Shown piece by piece: positions 20,834-27,610 of a stretch of DNA of 27,624 nt. The DNA is taken from contig CANKBT010000004.1 in the NCBI GenBank assembly GCA_947479995.1, positions 1 to 27,624 of the forward strand. The letters are read 5' to 3'. The DNA comes from Frankiaceae bacterium. GTDB taxonomy: Bacteria > Actinomycetota > Actinomycetes > Mycobacteriales > SCTD01. A program made the position numbers and the translations under genes. Under the pieces are notes generated by a model. The model had not been told where the DNA came from. It did not search any database and saw only the letters and a list, made by a program, of their open reading frames with translations. Numbering within the stretch: position 1 is the first letter of the stretch; each line of letters opens with the position of its first letter.

Positions 20834-22084
20834 CTAGCCCACCAGCGCGACGAGCCCGAGCGCGTTGAGCGCCACGAGCAGCACGGCGATGGCGCCACCG
20901 GTCCACAGCAGGCGCCCGCTCACGACCAGGTCGCCCATGAGCGCCCGGTCGCGGCAGAGCACGACGAGCGGCACGACGACGAACGGGAGCGTCAGCGACA
21001 GCACGACCTGCGTGGCCAGCAGCGCGCCGACCTCGCTGGTGCCGGCGGCGAGCACGGCGGTGGCGGGCACGAGCGCCACCAGGCGCCGCACGACGAGCGG
21101 CGGCGTGCGCCGGGTGCGCACCAGGCCGTCGAGGACCATCTGCGAGGCCATGCCGCCGGTGACGCTGCTGGCCAGGCCCGAGGCGAGCAGGGCGACCGCG
21201 AACAGCACGGCCGCCGCCGGCCCGAGCAGCGGCGTGAGCGTCTCGTGCGCGGCGTCGAGCGAGGTGACCTCGATGCCCTCGTCGTGGAAGGCCGCCGCCG
21301 CCATGACGAGGATCGCGGCGTTGACCAGCAGGGCCAGGTTGAGCGCGACGGTGCTCTCGACCGTGCAGCGGCGCAGCAGCGCCCGCATCGACAGGCCCGG
21401 CTGCACGCGCGACTGCACCAGGCCGGAGTGCAGGAACAGGTTGTGCGGCATGACGACCGCGCCGAGGATGCCGAGCGCGACGGGCAGCGACTCCGCGTCG
21501 AGCCCGCCGGGCACCAGGCCGCGGGCGACCTCGGCGCCCGGTCGGGCCATCCACAGCTCGGCGACGTAGACGAGGGCGATGACGCCGAGCAGCGCGAAGA
21601 TCGCCTTCTCGAGCCAGCGCCCGCGGTGCGAGCCGAGCGCGACGAGCGCGACGACCGCGGCGGCGCCGAGCACCACGCTGCCGGCCAGGTCGAGCCCGAG
21701 CAGGAGCTGCAGGGCGACCACGAGGCCGAGGAACTCGGCCGTCTCGGTCACGGCCATCGCCGTGAGCGCGACGACGGCGTACGCCCGCCGCCGCGCCGGC
21801 GTCAGCCGCTCACCCAGCAGCCCGGCCAGGTCGCGACCGGTCGCGATGCCCAGCCGGGCCGAGAGGTGCTGCAGGACGAGGGCCATGCCGTTCGCGGCGA
21901 CGAGCACCCACAGCAGGGCGTAGCCGTAGCGGCTGCCGGCCGCGAGGTCGGTGCCCCAGTTGCCGGGGTCGACGTAGCCGACCGAGACGAGGAAGGCCGG
22001 ACCGGCGAAGGTCGCCGCCGTGCGCGCGCGCGACAGCCTGACCAGCGGCCCTGCGGCCGGCGGGTCGACCTGCAGTGCGGTCAC
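20834..22084 (-). CDS. mntH: Nramp-family divalent metal (Mn2+) transporter
   Basis: This is a proton-coupled importer of Mn2+ (and Fe2+). The product has 416 residues with about 11 membrane segments. TM1 carries the metal-site motif GYVDPGNWGTDLAAGS (Asp39, Asn42). TM6 carries AVVMPHNLFLHSG (Met212, Pro213, His214). Both match the Nramp metal site, and the Met is the residue that favours transition metals over Ca2+/Mg2+. Start: GTG 22084-22082 has GGAGGG 3-4 bases upstream and gives MTALQVDPPAAG; the frame is open 11 codons further up with no better signal. It lies 58 bases downstream of the manganese catalase gene on the same strand, which strongly suggests manganese as substrate. I found no clear MntR-type operator in the gap. 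Confidence 0.93.
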   Translation of the reverse strand: MTALQVDPPAAGPLVRLSRARTAATFAGPAFLVSVGYVDPGNWGTDLAAGSRYGYALLWVLVAANGMALVLQHLSARLGIATGRDLAGLLGERLTPARRRAYAVVALTAMAVTETAEFLGLVVALQLLLGLDLAGSVVLGAAAVVALVALGSHRGRWLEKAIFALLGVIALVYVAELWMARPGAEVARGLVPGGLDAESLPVALGILGAVVMPHNLFLHSGLVQSRVQPGLSMRALLRRCTVESTVALNLALLVNAAILVMAAAAFHDEGIEVTSLDAAHETLTPLLGPAAAVLFAVALLASGLASSVTGGMASQMVLDGLVRTRRTPPLVVRRLVALVPATAVLAAGTSEVGALLATQVVLSLTLPFVVVPLVVLCRDRALMGDLVVSGRLLWTGGAIAVLLVALNALGLVALVG

Positions 22085-22142
22085 GCGCCCTCCTCGTCCC
22101 CGACTCCTGCCCCGCACCGGGGGCTCGCCGGTGTGGAACGGC

Positions 22143-23024
22143 TCACACGCCGGGCAGGACGTCCTTCACCGTGGCGAGGACCTTCTCGGCGGCGTTGGGC
22201 AGGCCGGTCGTGCCGTACAGGCGCGGGTCCGGGGTGGTGGGCGGCGGCATCTCGGCCGTCGTCGTCGGGCCGTCGTGGTAGCTGAACTCGCCCTTGCCGT
22301 CGGGCGTCGGGCCGCTGGCCCAGCTGCCCTCGGCGGCCGCCGCGCCGTCGGAGAAGTTGAGGTACTGGTAGGCCACCCCGTCGACCTCCTTCGACTGCGG
22401 GAACCTGCTGGGCACGGGCAGCTCCTCGTAGCCCTCCTCCTGCAGCTCGCGCGCCGCGGCGATCCACTGGTTCTGGTGCATGGTGTCGCGGGCGATGAGG
22501 AAGCTCAGCAGGTCGCGGACGCCCTTGTCCTCGGTCGCGTGGTAGAGCCGCGCGGCCTGCACGCGGCCCTGCATCTCGGCGTTGGCGTTGGCCTGGAAGT
22601 CGGCCAGCAGGTTGCCGCTGGCGGTGAGGAACGACCCCTGCCAGGGGTTGCCCATGCTGTCGACGGCGCGCGCACCGGCGCCCGCGACGATCGCGTGCTG
22701 CACGTCCATGCCGCCCATGACCGCGGCGATGGTCGGGTCGCCCTTGACGGCGGCCTCGGCGTGCTCGACCGGTGCCTTCTCGAGCAGCCGGCAGATCATC
22801 GTGGCCAGCATCTCGACGTGGCCCATCTCCTCGGCGCCGATGCCGAAGACCAGGTCGCGGTACTTGCCGGGCAGGTGCATGTTCCAGCCCTGGAACATGT
22901 ACTGCATGGCGACGGTGATCTCGCCGTACTGGCCGCCGAGCACCTCCTGCAGCGCGCGGCCGTAGAGGGCGTCGGGCTTGTCGGGGACGGCCTTGTACTG
23001 GAGTTCCTGCTTGTGGAAGAACAC
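22143..23024 (-). CDS. Manganese (non-haem) catalase
   Basis: The enzyme dismutates hydrogen peroxide with a dinuclear manganese centre. The product has 293 residues. All five metal ligands known from Lactobacillus catalase (Glu35, Glu66, His69, Glu148, His181) are present: Glu35 in GQYGEITVAMQY, Glu66 and His69 in IGAEEMGHVEML, Glu150 in NANAEMQGRV and His183 in ARDTMHQNQW. The C-terminal region with the YQYLNFSDG and FSYHDGP segments is typical of the full-length enzyme, not the shorter CotJC spore protein. The start GTG 23024-23022 gives MFFHKQELQYKAVPDKPDA, the usual N terminus. The leader contains an 8-bp stem next to the ribosome binding site. The mntH gene follows, so import and use of Mn appear linked. 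Confidence 0.95.
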   Translation of the reverse strand: MFFHKQELQYKAVPDKPDALYGRALQEVLGGQYGEITVAMQYMFQGWNMHLPGKYRDLVFGIGAEEMGHVEMLATMICRLLEKAPVEHAEAAVKGDPTIAAVMGGMDVQHAIVAGAGARAVDSMGNPWQGSFLTASGNLLADFQANANAEMQGRVQAARLYHATEDKGVRDLLSFLIARDTMHQNQWIAAARELQEEGYEELPVPSRFPQSKEVDGVAYQYLNFSDGAAAAEGSWASGPTPDGKGEFSYHDGPTTTAEMPPPTTPDPRLYGTTGLPNAAEKVLATVKDVLPGV

Positions 23025-23027
23025 GTC

Positions 23028-23060
23028 GGGGGGTCCTCTCGAGCGGGGCGGTGGACCCCC
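23028..23060 (-). promoter_or_regulatory. Leader hairpin overlapping the catalase ribosome binding site
   Basis: In the minus-strand mRNA, GGGGGTCC (23060-23053) can pair with GGACCCCC (23036-23029), an 8-bp perfect stem with a 16-base loop. The Shine-Dalgarno-like GAGAGGA just before the GTG has its last GGA inside the 3' arm. Folding would partly hide the ribosome binding site. No known riboswitch fold is recognisable. Confidence 0.45.
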
Positions 23061-23106
23061 TCCGCCTGCCCGGGCTCCCGTGACCAGCCCGGCCCGCCGG
23101 GGCCAG

Positions 23107-23131
23107 CCGGTGGCCCCCGGGGGCCAGCCGG
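23107..23131 (-). terminator. Palindromic hairpin after the kinase gene
   Basis: TGGCCCCCGGGGGCCA (23111-23126) is a perfect 16-bp palindrome. It can be extended by CCGG on both sides with one bulged base (23107-23110 with 23128-23131). It lies just past the kinase stop at 23136 and before the catalase leader. It may terminate or attenuate read-through from the kinase gene into catalase. Confidence 0.5.
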
Positions 23132-23135
23132 CCGC

Positions 23136-23801
23136 TCAGCCGGTGAGCGGGAGGCTCACGCAGACGCAGCAGCCGCCGCCCTCGGGCTCGACCACCTCCA
23201 CGGCGCCGCCCGCCCGGTCGGCCAGGGCGTCGACGACCCGCATGCCGACGCCCGCGCCGGCGCGGGGGACAGGCACCGGCGCCGGGGCGTTGCGCACCTG
23301 GAGCAGCAGCCGGTCGGCGGTGCGGCCGACGCGCAGGTCGACCGGCGCGTCCGGGGAGCCGTGCACGCGGGCGTTCTCGAGCAGGTTCGTGAGGATCTGG
23401 CGGCAGCAGACGCCGTCGACGACCACCACGTCGAGGTCGCGCTCGAGGTGCACCCGCACCCGGTCGCGCGGCAGGCCCGCGGCGGCGACCGACGACGTCA
23501 CCAGCTCGGGCAGGCGCTCGGGGCGGGCCTGCCAGCTCGGCGGCCGGCCCTCGCTGTGCTGGCGCAGCCGGTCGAGCAGGCCCGAGAGCTGCTCGACCTG
23601 GGCCTCGACGAGGCGCAGCGCGCTGTCGCGGTCGGCGCCGGTGAGGGCGCCGGGCCGGCGCAGGGCGCGCACCAGCGCCCCGACCGACGCGAGCGGGGTG
23701 CGCAGCTCGTGGACCGCCGCGCGCAGCAGCTCCGCCTCCGGGACGGGGGCGTCGCCGAGGGCGGGCGGGGGGCGGCGTCGGCGCAGGTCCACGGGCGGCA
23801 C
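23136..23801 (-). CDS. Soluble histidine kinase, short, with divergent ATP lid
   Basis: The product has 221 residues on the minus strand. The start is GTG 23801-23799; GTG 23792 is an alternative because GAGGA sits only about 2 bases before the first. The HisKA helix pair carries the H box AAVHELRTPLASVG with His31. The ATPase domain shows the N box QILTNLLENARVHG (Asn139, Asn143) and a G2-like GAGVGMRVVDALADRAGG, then GCCVCVSLPLTG. The G1 motif (DxGxG) is not recognisable: the expected place reads VRNAPAP. There is no sensor domain or membrane segment, so input must come from a partner or the cytosol. It diverges from a response regulator 47 bases away and precedes the catalase gene. It may be a weak kinase, a phosphatase-only protein or a pseudokinase. 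Confidence 0.8.
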   Translation of the reverse strand: MPPVDLRRRRPPPALGDAPVPEAELLRAAVHELRTPLASVGALVRALRRPGALTGADRDSALRLVEAQVEQLSGLLDRLRQHSEGRPPSWQARPERLPELVTSSVAAAGLPRDRVRVHLERDLDVVVVDGVCCRQILTNLLENARVHGSPDAPVDLRVGRTADRLLLQVRNAPAPVPVPRAGAGVGMRVVDALADRAGGAVEVVEPEGGGCCVCVSLPLTG

Positions 23802-23848
23802 GTCCTCGTTCGGGGGGTGACCGGGGGCTGCCCGGGCACGGCCGACGC
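23802..23848. promoter_or_regulatory. 47-base divergent promoter region of kinase and regulator
   Basis: This gap separates the starts of the divergent kinase and response regulator genes and must hold both control regions unless promoters lie inside the genes. It is G/C only in large part, with a GCCCGGGC palindrome near 23830. No clear -10 hexamer for either direction was found. The regulator gene has no good Shine-Dalgarno. Confidence 0.35.
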
Positions 23849-24499
23849 ATGCCGCCGCCCGCTCCCGTCCGGCTGCTGCTCGTGGACGACCACCCGAGCT
23901 TCAGCCAGGGCCTGTCGCTGCTGCTGCACGCGGCGGCCGGCGACCGGCTGCGCGTCGCCGGGTCGGTGCGCGAGGCCGCCGAGGCGGCCGACGTCGCGGC
24001 CGCCCTGCGCGTCGACCTCGCCGTGGTCGACCTGGTCATGCCGCCGCCCGGCGGGCTGGCCGCCGTGCGCGCCCTGCGCGACCGCCTGCCCGGGCTGCCC
24101 GTCGTGGTGCTGTCGGGCCACGACGACCCGGCCGCGCCGCTGGAGGCGCTCGGGGCCGGGGCGGTCGGCTTCCTGCCGAAGGCCGCCGACCCCGCCGAGC
24201 TCGTCGCCCCGCTGCTCGCAGCGGCGCAGGGCTGGACGGTGCTGCCCGCCGCCGCCCGGCAGGCCCTGCTCGACGACGACCAGTCCCGGGCCGCCCGCCT
24301 GCGCGACGCCCTGACCGACGACGAGCGCGAGCTGTGGCGCCTCGTCGCGCTCGGGCACGGCCCCGAGCAGCTCGCCGGGCTGCTCTACGTCTCCGAGCGG
24401 ACGGCCAAGCGCCTGGTCGTCGCCCTGCTCGCGCGCCTGGGCGTCGACAACCGCGTGCACGCCGCCGCCCTCGCCGGGCGCGCCGGGCTCGTCGGGTAG
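23849..24499 (+). CDS. NarL/FixJ-type response regulator
   Basis: The product has 216 residues. The receiver domain has all expected residues: acidic pocket Asp13-Asp14 (LLLVDDHPSFSQG), phosphoacceptor Asp61 (AVVDLVMPPPGG), Ser89 (VVLSGHDD) and Lys111 (GFLPKAADPAEL). The C-terminal LuxR-type HTH spans about residues 150-210: LTDDERELWRLVALGHGPEQ, LAGLLYVSERTAKRLVVALL and ARLGVDNRVHAAALAGRAGL. It is therefore a DNA-binding transcription regulator. NarL-type regulators usually pair with HisKA_3 kinases, whereas the adjacent divergent kinase is HisKA type, which is unusual. The likely targets, by position, are its own intergenic region and the catalase/mntH genes; this is inference. Start ATG 23849 keeps the canonical first strand. 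Confidence 0.9.
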   Translation: MPPPAPVRLLLVDDHPSFSQGLSLLLHAAAGDRLRVAGSVREAAEAADVAAALRVDLAVVDLVMPPPGGLAAVRALRDRLPGLPVVVLSGHDDPAAPLEALGAGAVGFLPKAADPAELVAPLLAAAQGWTVLPAAARQALLDDDQSRAARLRDALTDDERELWRLVALGHGPEQLAGLLYVSERTAKRLVVALLARLGVDNRVHAAALAGRAGLVG

Positions 24500-24522
24500 C
24501 GGCGCGCGCCCGTCCGCCGTGG

Positions 24523-24528
24523 CAGGGT
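24523..24528 (+). promoter_or_regulatory. Putative leaderless -10 of ald (CAGGGT)
   Basis: GGCAGGGT lies 6 bases before GTG 24535 in a 35-base gap. It has the same hexamer and spacing as nadK. No Shine-Dalgarno is visible. Confidence 0.5.
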
Positions 24529-24534
24529 GTGGCC

Positions 24535-25650
24535 GTGCTGGTCGGGGTGGTCGCCGAGGTCAAGGACAACGAGTACCGCGTCGCGCTCACGCCCTCGGGC
24601 GTCACCGAGCTCGTCGCGCACGGGCACGAGGTGCACGTCGAGGCCGGGGCCGGCCTCGGCTCCTCCATCACCGACGAGGAGTACGCCGCCGCCGGCGCGG
24701 TGCTGCGCCCCTCCGCCGAGGAGGTCTGGGGCGCCGCGGAGCTGCTGCTCAAGGTCAAGGAGCCGGTGGCCTCGGAGTACGGCCTGCTGCGCCGCGACCA
24801 GGTGCTGTTCACCTACCTGCACCTGGCCGCCTCGCGGCCCTGCACCGACGCCCTGCTGACGGCCGGCACGACCGCCGTCGCGTACGAGACGGTGCAGGCC
24901 GCCGACGGCTCGCTGCCGCTGCTGGCACCGATGTCGGAGGTGGCCGGGCGCATGGCGCCGCAGGTGGGCGCGCACTGCCTGCAGCGCGAGGCCGGCGGGC
25001 GCGGCGTGCTCATGGGCGGCGTGTCCGGCGTCTACGCCGCGAAGGTCGTCGTGCTCGGCGCCGGCGTCTCCGGCATGAACGCCGCGGCGATCGCCCTCGG
25101 CATGCAGGCCGAGGTGCTCGTGCTCGACAAGGACCTGCGCAAGCTGCGCGACGCCGACCGGATCTACCAGGGCCACCTGCAGACCGTCGCCTCCAACGCG
25201 TACGAGGTGGAGCGGGCGGTGCTGGACGCCGACCTCGTCATCGGCGCGGTGCTCGTCGCCGGCGCCAAGGCCCCGACGCTCGTGACGGACGACCTCGTGC
25301 GCCGCATGAAGCCCGGCGCCGTGCTCGTCGACATCGCCGTCGACCAGGGCGGCTGCTTCGAGTCGACCCGCCCGACGACCCACTCCGACCCGACGTTCGC
25401 CGTCGAGGGGTGCCTGTTCTACTGCGTCGCCAACATGCCCGGCGCCGTCCCGCACACGTCGACGTACGCGCTGACCAACGTCACGCTGCCGTACGTCGTC
25501 GAGGTCGCCGAGCGCGGGCTCGCCGCCGCCGTGGCCCGCGACGCGTCGCTCGCGCCGGGCGTCACGACCGTCGACGGCACGCTCGTCTCGGCCCCGGTGG
25601 GCGAGGCGCACGGCCTGCCCGTCGCGCCGCTCGCGGAGGTGCTGGGCTGA
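24535..25650 (+). CDS. ald: Alanine dehydrogenase
   Basis: The enzyme interconverts L-alanine and pyruvate plus ammonia with NAD(H). The product has 371 residues, the normal length. The substrate-binding Arg15 is in KDNEYRVALTPSG, Lys in LLLKVKEP and His in FTYLHLAASRPCTDALL. The NAD-binding Rossmann loop is VVVLGAGVSGMNAAAIALG, with Asp in LVLDKDLRKLRDADR after the second strand. VDIAVDQGGCFESTRPTTH and YCVANMPGAVPHTSTYALTN are hallmark segments. GTG 24535 gives MLVGVVAEVKDNEYR, the family start. It is probably leaderless. Its stop overlaps the proposed CTG start of xerD, so the two are likely co-translated. No irregularity was seen. Confidence 0.97.
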   Translation: MLVGVVAEVKDNEYRVALTPSGVTELVAHGHEVHVEAGAGLGSSITDEEYAAAGAVLRPSAEEVWGAAELLLKVKEPVASEYGLLRRDQVLFTYLHLAASRPCTDALLTAGTTAVAYETVQAADGSLPLLAPMSEVAGRMAPQVGAHCLQREAGGRGVLMGGVSGVYAAKVVVLGAGVSGMNAAAIALGMQAEVLVLDKDLRKLRDADRIYQGHLQTVASNAYEVERAVLDADLVIGAVLVAGAKAPTLVTDDLVRRMKPGAVLVDIAVDQGGCFESTRPTTHSDPTFAVEGCLFYCVANMPGAVPHTSTYALTNVTLPYVVEVAERGLAAAVARDASLAPGVTTVDGTLVSAPVGEAHGLPVAPLAEVLG

Positions 25651-26585
25651 CGACGGCGACGCGCGCCGCTCCCGAGCGGGTCGTCGCCGGCTACCTCGAC
25701 CACCTCGTGGTCGAGCGCGGCCTCGCGGCGAACACGCTCTCGTCCTACCGGCGCGACCTGCGCCGCTACGTCGACCACCTCGCCGGGCTCGGCGTCGACG
25801 ACCTCGCGCGGGTGGGGGAGCAGGAGGTCGCCGGCTTCCTCGCCGCGCTGCGCGAGGGCTCCGAGGACCACCCGCCGCTGTCCGCGACGTCGGCCGGGCG
25901 CGCCGTCGTCGCCGTGCGCGGCCTGCACCGCTTCGCCCACCGCGAGGGCCTGGTGCCCGACGACCCGGCCCGCGAGGTGCGCCCGCCGACGCCGGCCCGC
26001 CGGCTGCCCCGGGCGATCACCGTCGAGGAGGTCGAGCGGCTGCTCGACGCCGCCGGCGCCCCGGGCACGCCGGCCGCGCTCCGCGACCGGGCGCTGCTCG
26101 AGCTGCTCTACGGCACCGGCGCCCGCATCTCCGAGGCCGTCGGCCTGGCCGTCGACGACCTCGAGCGCGACGCGGGGCTGGTGCGGCTCGACGGCAAGGG
26201 CGGCAAGCAGCGCGTCGTGCCGGTCGGCTCGTACGCCGCCCGCGCCGTCGAGGCGTGGCTCGTGCGCGGGCGGCCGGTGCTGGCAGCCGCGGGAGCGGGC
26301 TCGTCGGCGCTGTTCCTCAACCAGCGCGGCGGGCGGCTCTCGCGCCAGAGCGCCTGGGCGGTGCTGCAGGCGGCGGCCGAGCGCGCCGGCCTGGGCGGCC
26401 GCGTGTCGCCGCACGTGCTGCGGCACTCGTTCGCCACGCACCTGCTCGACGGGGGCGCCGACGTCCGCGTCGTGCAGGAGCTGCTCGGGCACGCCTCCGT
26501 CACGACGACGCAGGTCTACACGCTGGTCACGGTCGACCGGCTGCGCGAGGTCTACGCGGGGGCGCACCCCCGCGCCCGCGCCTGA
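25647..26585 (+). CDS. xerD: Tyrosine recombinase XerD, CTG start
   Basis: This is a site-specific recombinase that, with XerC, resolves chromosome dimers at dif. The product has 312 residues. The N-terminal SAM-like core-binding domain (VVAGYLDHLVVERGLAANTL, then SSYRRDLRRYVDHL) is followed by the catalytic domain. Catalytic residues: Arg in YGTGARISEAVGLAVDDL, Lys in DGKGGKQRVVPVG, His-x-x-Arg in SPHVLRHSFATHLLDGG, His in ELLGHASVTTTQ and the nucleophile Tyr in TTTQVYTLV. The only canonical in-frame start nearby is GTG 25707, which would cut the first helix. CTG 25647 overlaps the ald stop as CTGA and has GGAGG (25635-25639) 7 bases upstream, so it is preferred. Together with parA and probably scpA it forms a chromosome segregation group. 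Confidence 0.93.
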   Translation: MTTATRAAPERVVAGYLDHLVVERGLAANTLSSYRRDLRRYVDHLAGLGVDDLARVGEQEVAGFLAALREGSEDHPPLSATSAGRAVVAVRGLHRFAHREGLVPDDPAREVRPPTPARRLPRAITVEEVERLLDAAGAPGTPAALRDRALLELLYGTGARISEAVGLAVDDLERDAGLVRLDGKGGKQRVVPVGSYAARAVEAWLVRGRPVLAAAGAGSSALFLNQRGGRLSRQSAWAVLQAAAERAGLGGRVSPHVLRHSFATHLLDGGADVRVVQELLGHASVTTTQVYTLVTVDRLREVYAGAHPRARA

Positions 26586-26618
26586 CCGCCCTCCCTCTGC
26601 GTGCTGGGGCGACGCCGC

Positions 26619-26648
26619 TTGTCGTGCGGGTGCGCCGACCCGTAGGGT
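26619..26648 (+). promoter_or_regulatory. Promoter of parA (TTGTCG - 18 - TAGGGT)
   Basis: TTGTCG (26619-26624) and TAGGGT (26643-26648) are separated by 18 bases, close to a consensus primary-sigma promoter. Transcription would start near 26655 and leave a leader of about 56 bases. This is the clearest two-box promoter in the window. Confidence 0.65.
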
Positions 26649-26710
26649 CTCGCCGTCGAGAAGGGCGTTCGACGACGCACCGGCAGATCGACCGAGAGGC
26701 ACGTGGTCTT

Positions 26711-27610
26711 GTGAGCATGTCGACATCGGCGGCGGTGGGGTCCGGCGGCATCCCCGCCAGCCTCAACGCCGGCGCGGCGGCCGGCGTCGGCCCCACCGGC
26801 CGCCCGCTGCCGGACTTCCCGGACCCGGCGCCGCTGGAGACCCACGGCCCGGCGCGGATCCTCGCGATGTGCAACCAGAAGGGCGGCGTCGGCAAGACGA
26901 CGTCGACCATCAACCTCGGTGCCGCCCTGGCCGAGTGGGGCCGGCGCGTGCTGCTCGTCGACCTCGACCCGCAGGGCGCGCTCTCGGTCGGGCTCGGCGT
27001 CAACCCGCTGCAGCTGGACCGGACGGTGCACAACCTGCTCATGGAGCGCGACGTCAGCGTCGAGGACGTCATGCTCCGCACCGCGGTGCCCGGCATGGAC
27101 CTGCTGCCGAGCAACATCGACCTGTCGGCCGCCGAGGTGCAGCTGGTCAACGAGGTCGCCCGCGAGCAGACGCTCAAGCGGGTCCTCACGCCCGTCCTCG
27201 GCGACTACGACGTCGTGCTCATCGACTGCCAGCCCTCGCTCGGCCTGCTGACCGTCAACGCGCTCACCGCTGCGGACGGCGTCATCATCCCGCTGGAGTG
27301 CGAGTACTTCGCCCTGCGCGGTGTGGCGCTGCTCATCCAGACCATCCAGAAGATCCAGGAGCGGCTCAACCCTGGACTCGAGGTCGAGGGCATCCTGGCC
27401 ACGATGTACGACGCACGGACGGTGCACGGCCGCGAGGTGCTCGCCCGCGTCATCGAGGCCTTCGACGAGCGCGTCTACCACACGGTGATCAACCGGACGA
27501 TCCGCTTCCCGGAGACCACGTCGGCCGGCGAGCCCATCACCACCTACGCCAGCAGCTCCAGCGGCGCGCGCGCCTACCGCGAGCTGGCCAAGGAGGTCCT
27601 CGCCCGATGA
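26711..27610 (+). CDS. parA: ParA-family chromosome-partitioning ATPase
   Basis: The product is a 299-residue Walker-type ATPase that drives chromosome or cargo positioning. The deviant Walker A is CNQKGGVGKTTSTINLG (Lys57 and Lys62). Walker A' is LLVDLDPQGALSVGLGV and Walker B is YDVVLIDCQPSLGLLTVNAL. IPLECEYFALRGVALLIQTI and the late GEPITTYASSSSGARAYREL are typical of chromosomal ParA/Soj-like proteins beside xerD and scpA. About 48 Gly/Pro/Ala residues precede the first strand and look disordered. Start: GTG 26711, with GAGAGG 11 bases upstream, or ATG 26717 two codons later. This is probably the ParA paralogue of the xerD-scpA locus and not the oriC-linked parAB pair, since no parB follows directly as far as can be seen. 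It has its own promoter. Confidence 0.93.
   Translation: MSMSTSAAVGSGGIPASLNAGAAAGVGPTGRPLPDFPDPAPLETHGPARILAMCNQKGGVGKTTSTINLGAALAEWGRRVLLVDLDPQGALSVGLGVNPLQLDRTVHNLLMERDVSVEDVMLRTAVPGMDLLPSNIDLSAAEVQLVNEVAREQTLKRVLTPVLGDYDVVLIDCQPSLGLLTVNALTAADGVIIPLECEYFALRGVALLIQTIQKIQERLNPGLEVEGILATMYDARTVHGREVLARVIEAFDERVYHTVINRTIRFPETTSAGEPITTYASSSSGARAYRELAKEVLAR

Noticed and set aside
22085..22142. Independent mntH promoter with an MntR-type operator
   Set aside because: Only an imperfect, interrupted stem around CCGGCGTGTG is visible. No -10 hexamer or convincing A/T-containing palindrome was found.
25647..27610. Mobile element signature from a tyrosine recombinase next to a ParA
   Set aside because: The recombinase matches housekeeping XerD, the ParA is of the chromosomal type, and the order ald-xerD-parA is a core arrangement. 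No att-like repeats or phage genes are present.
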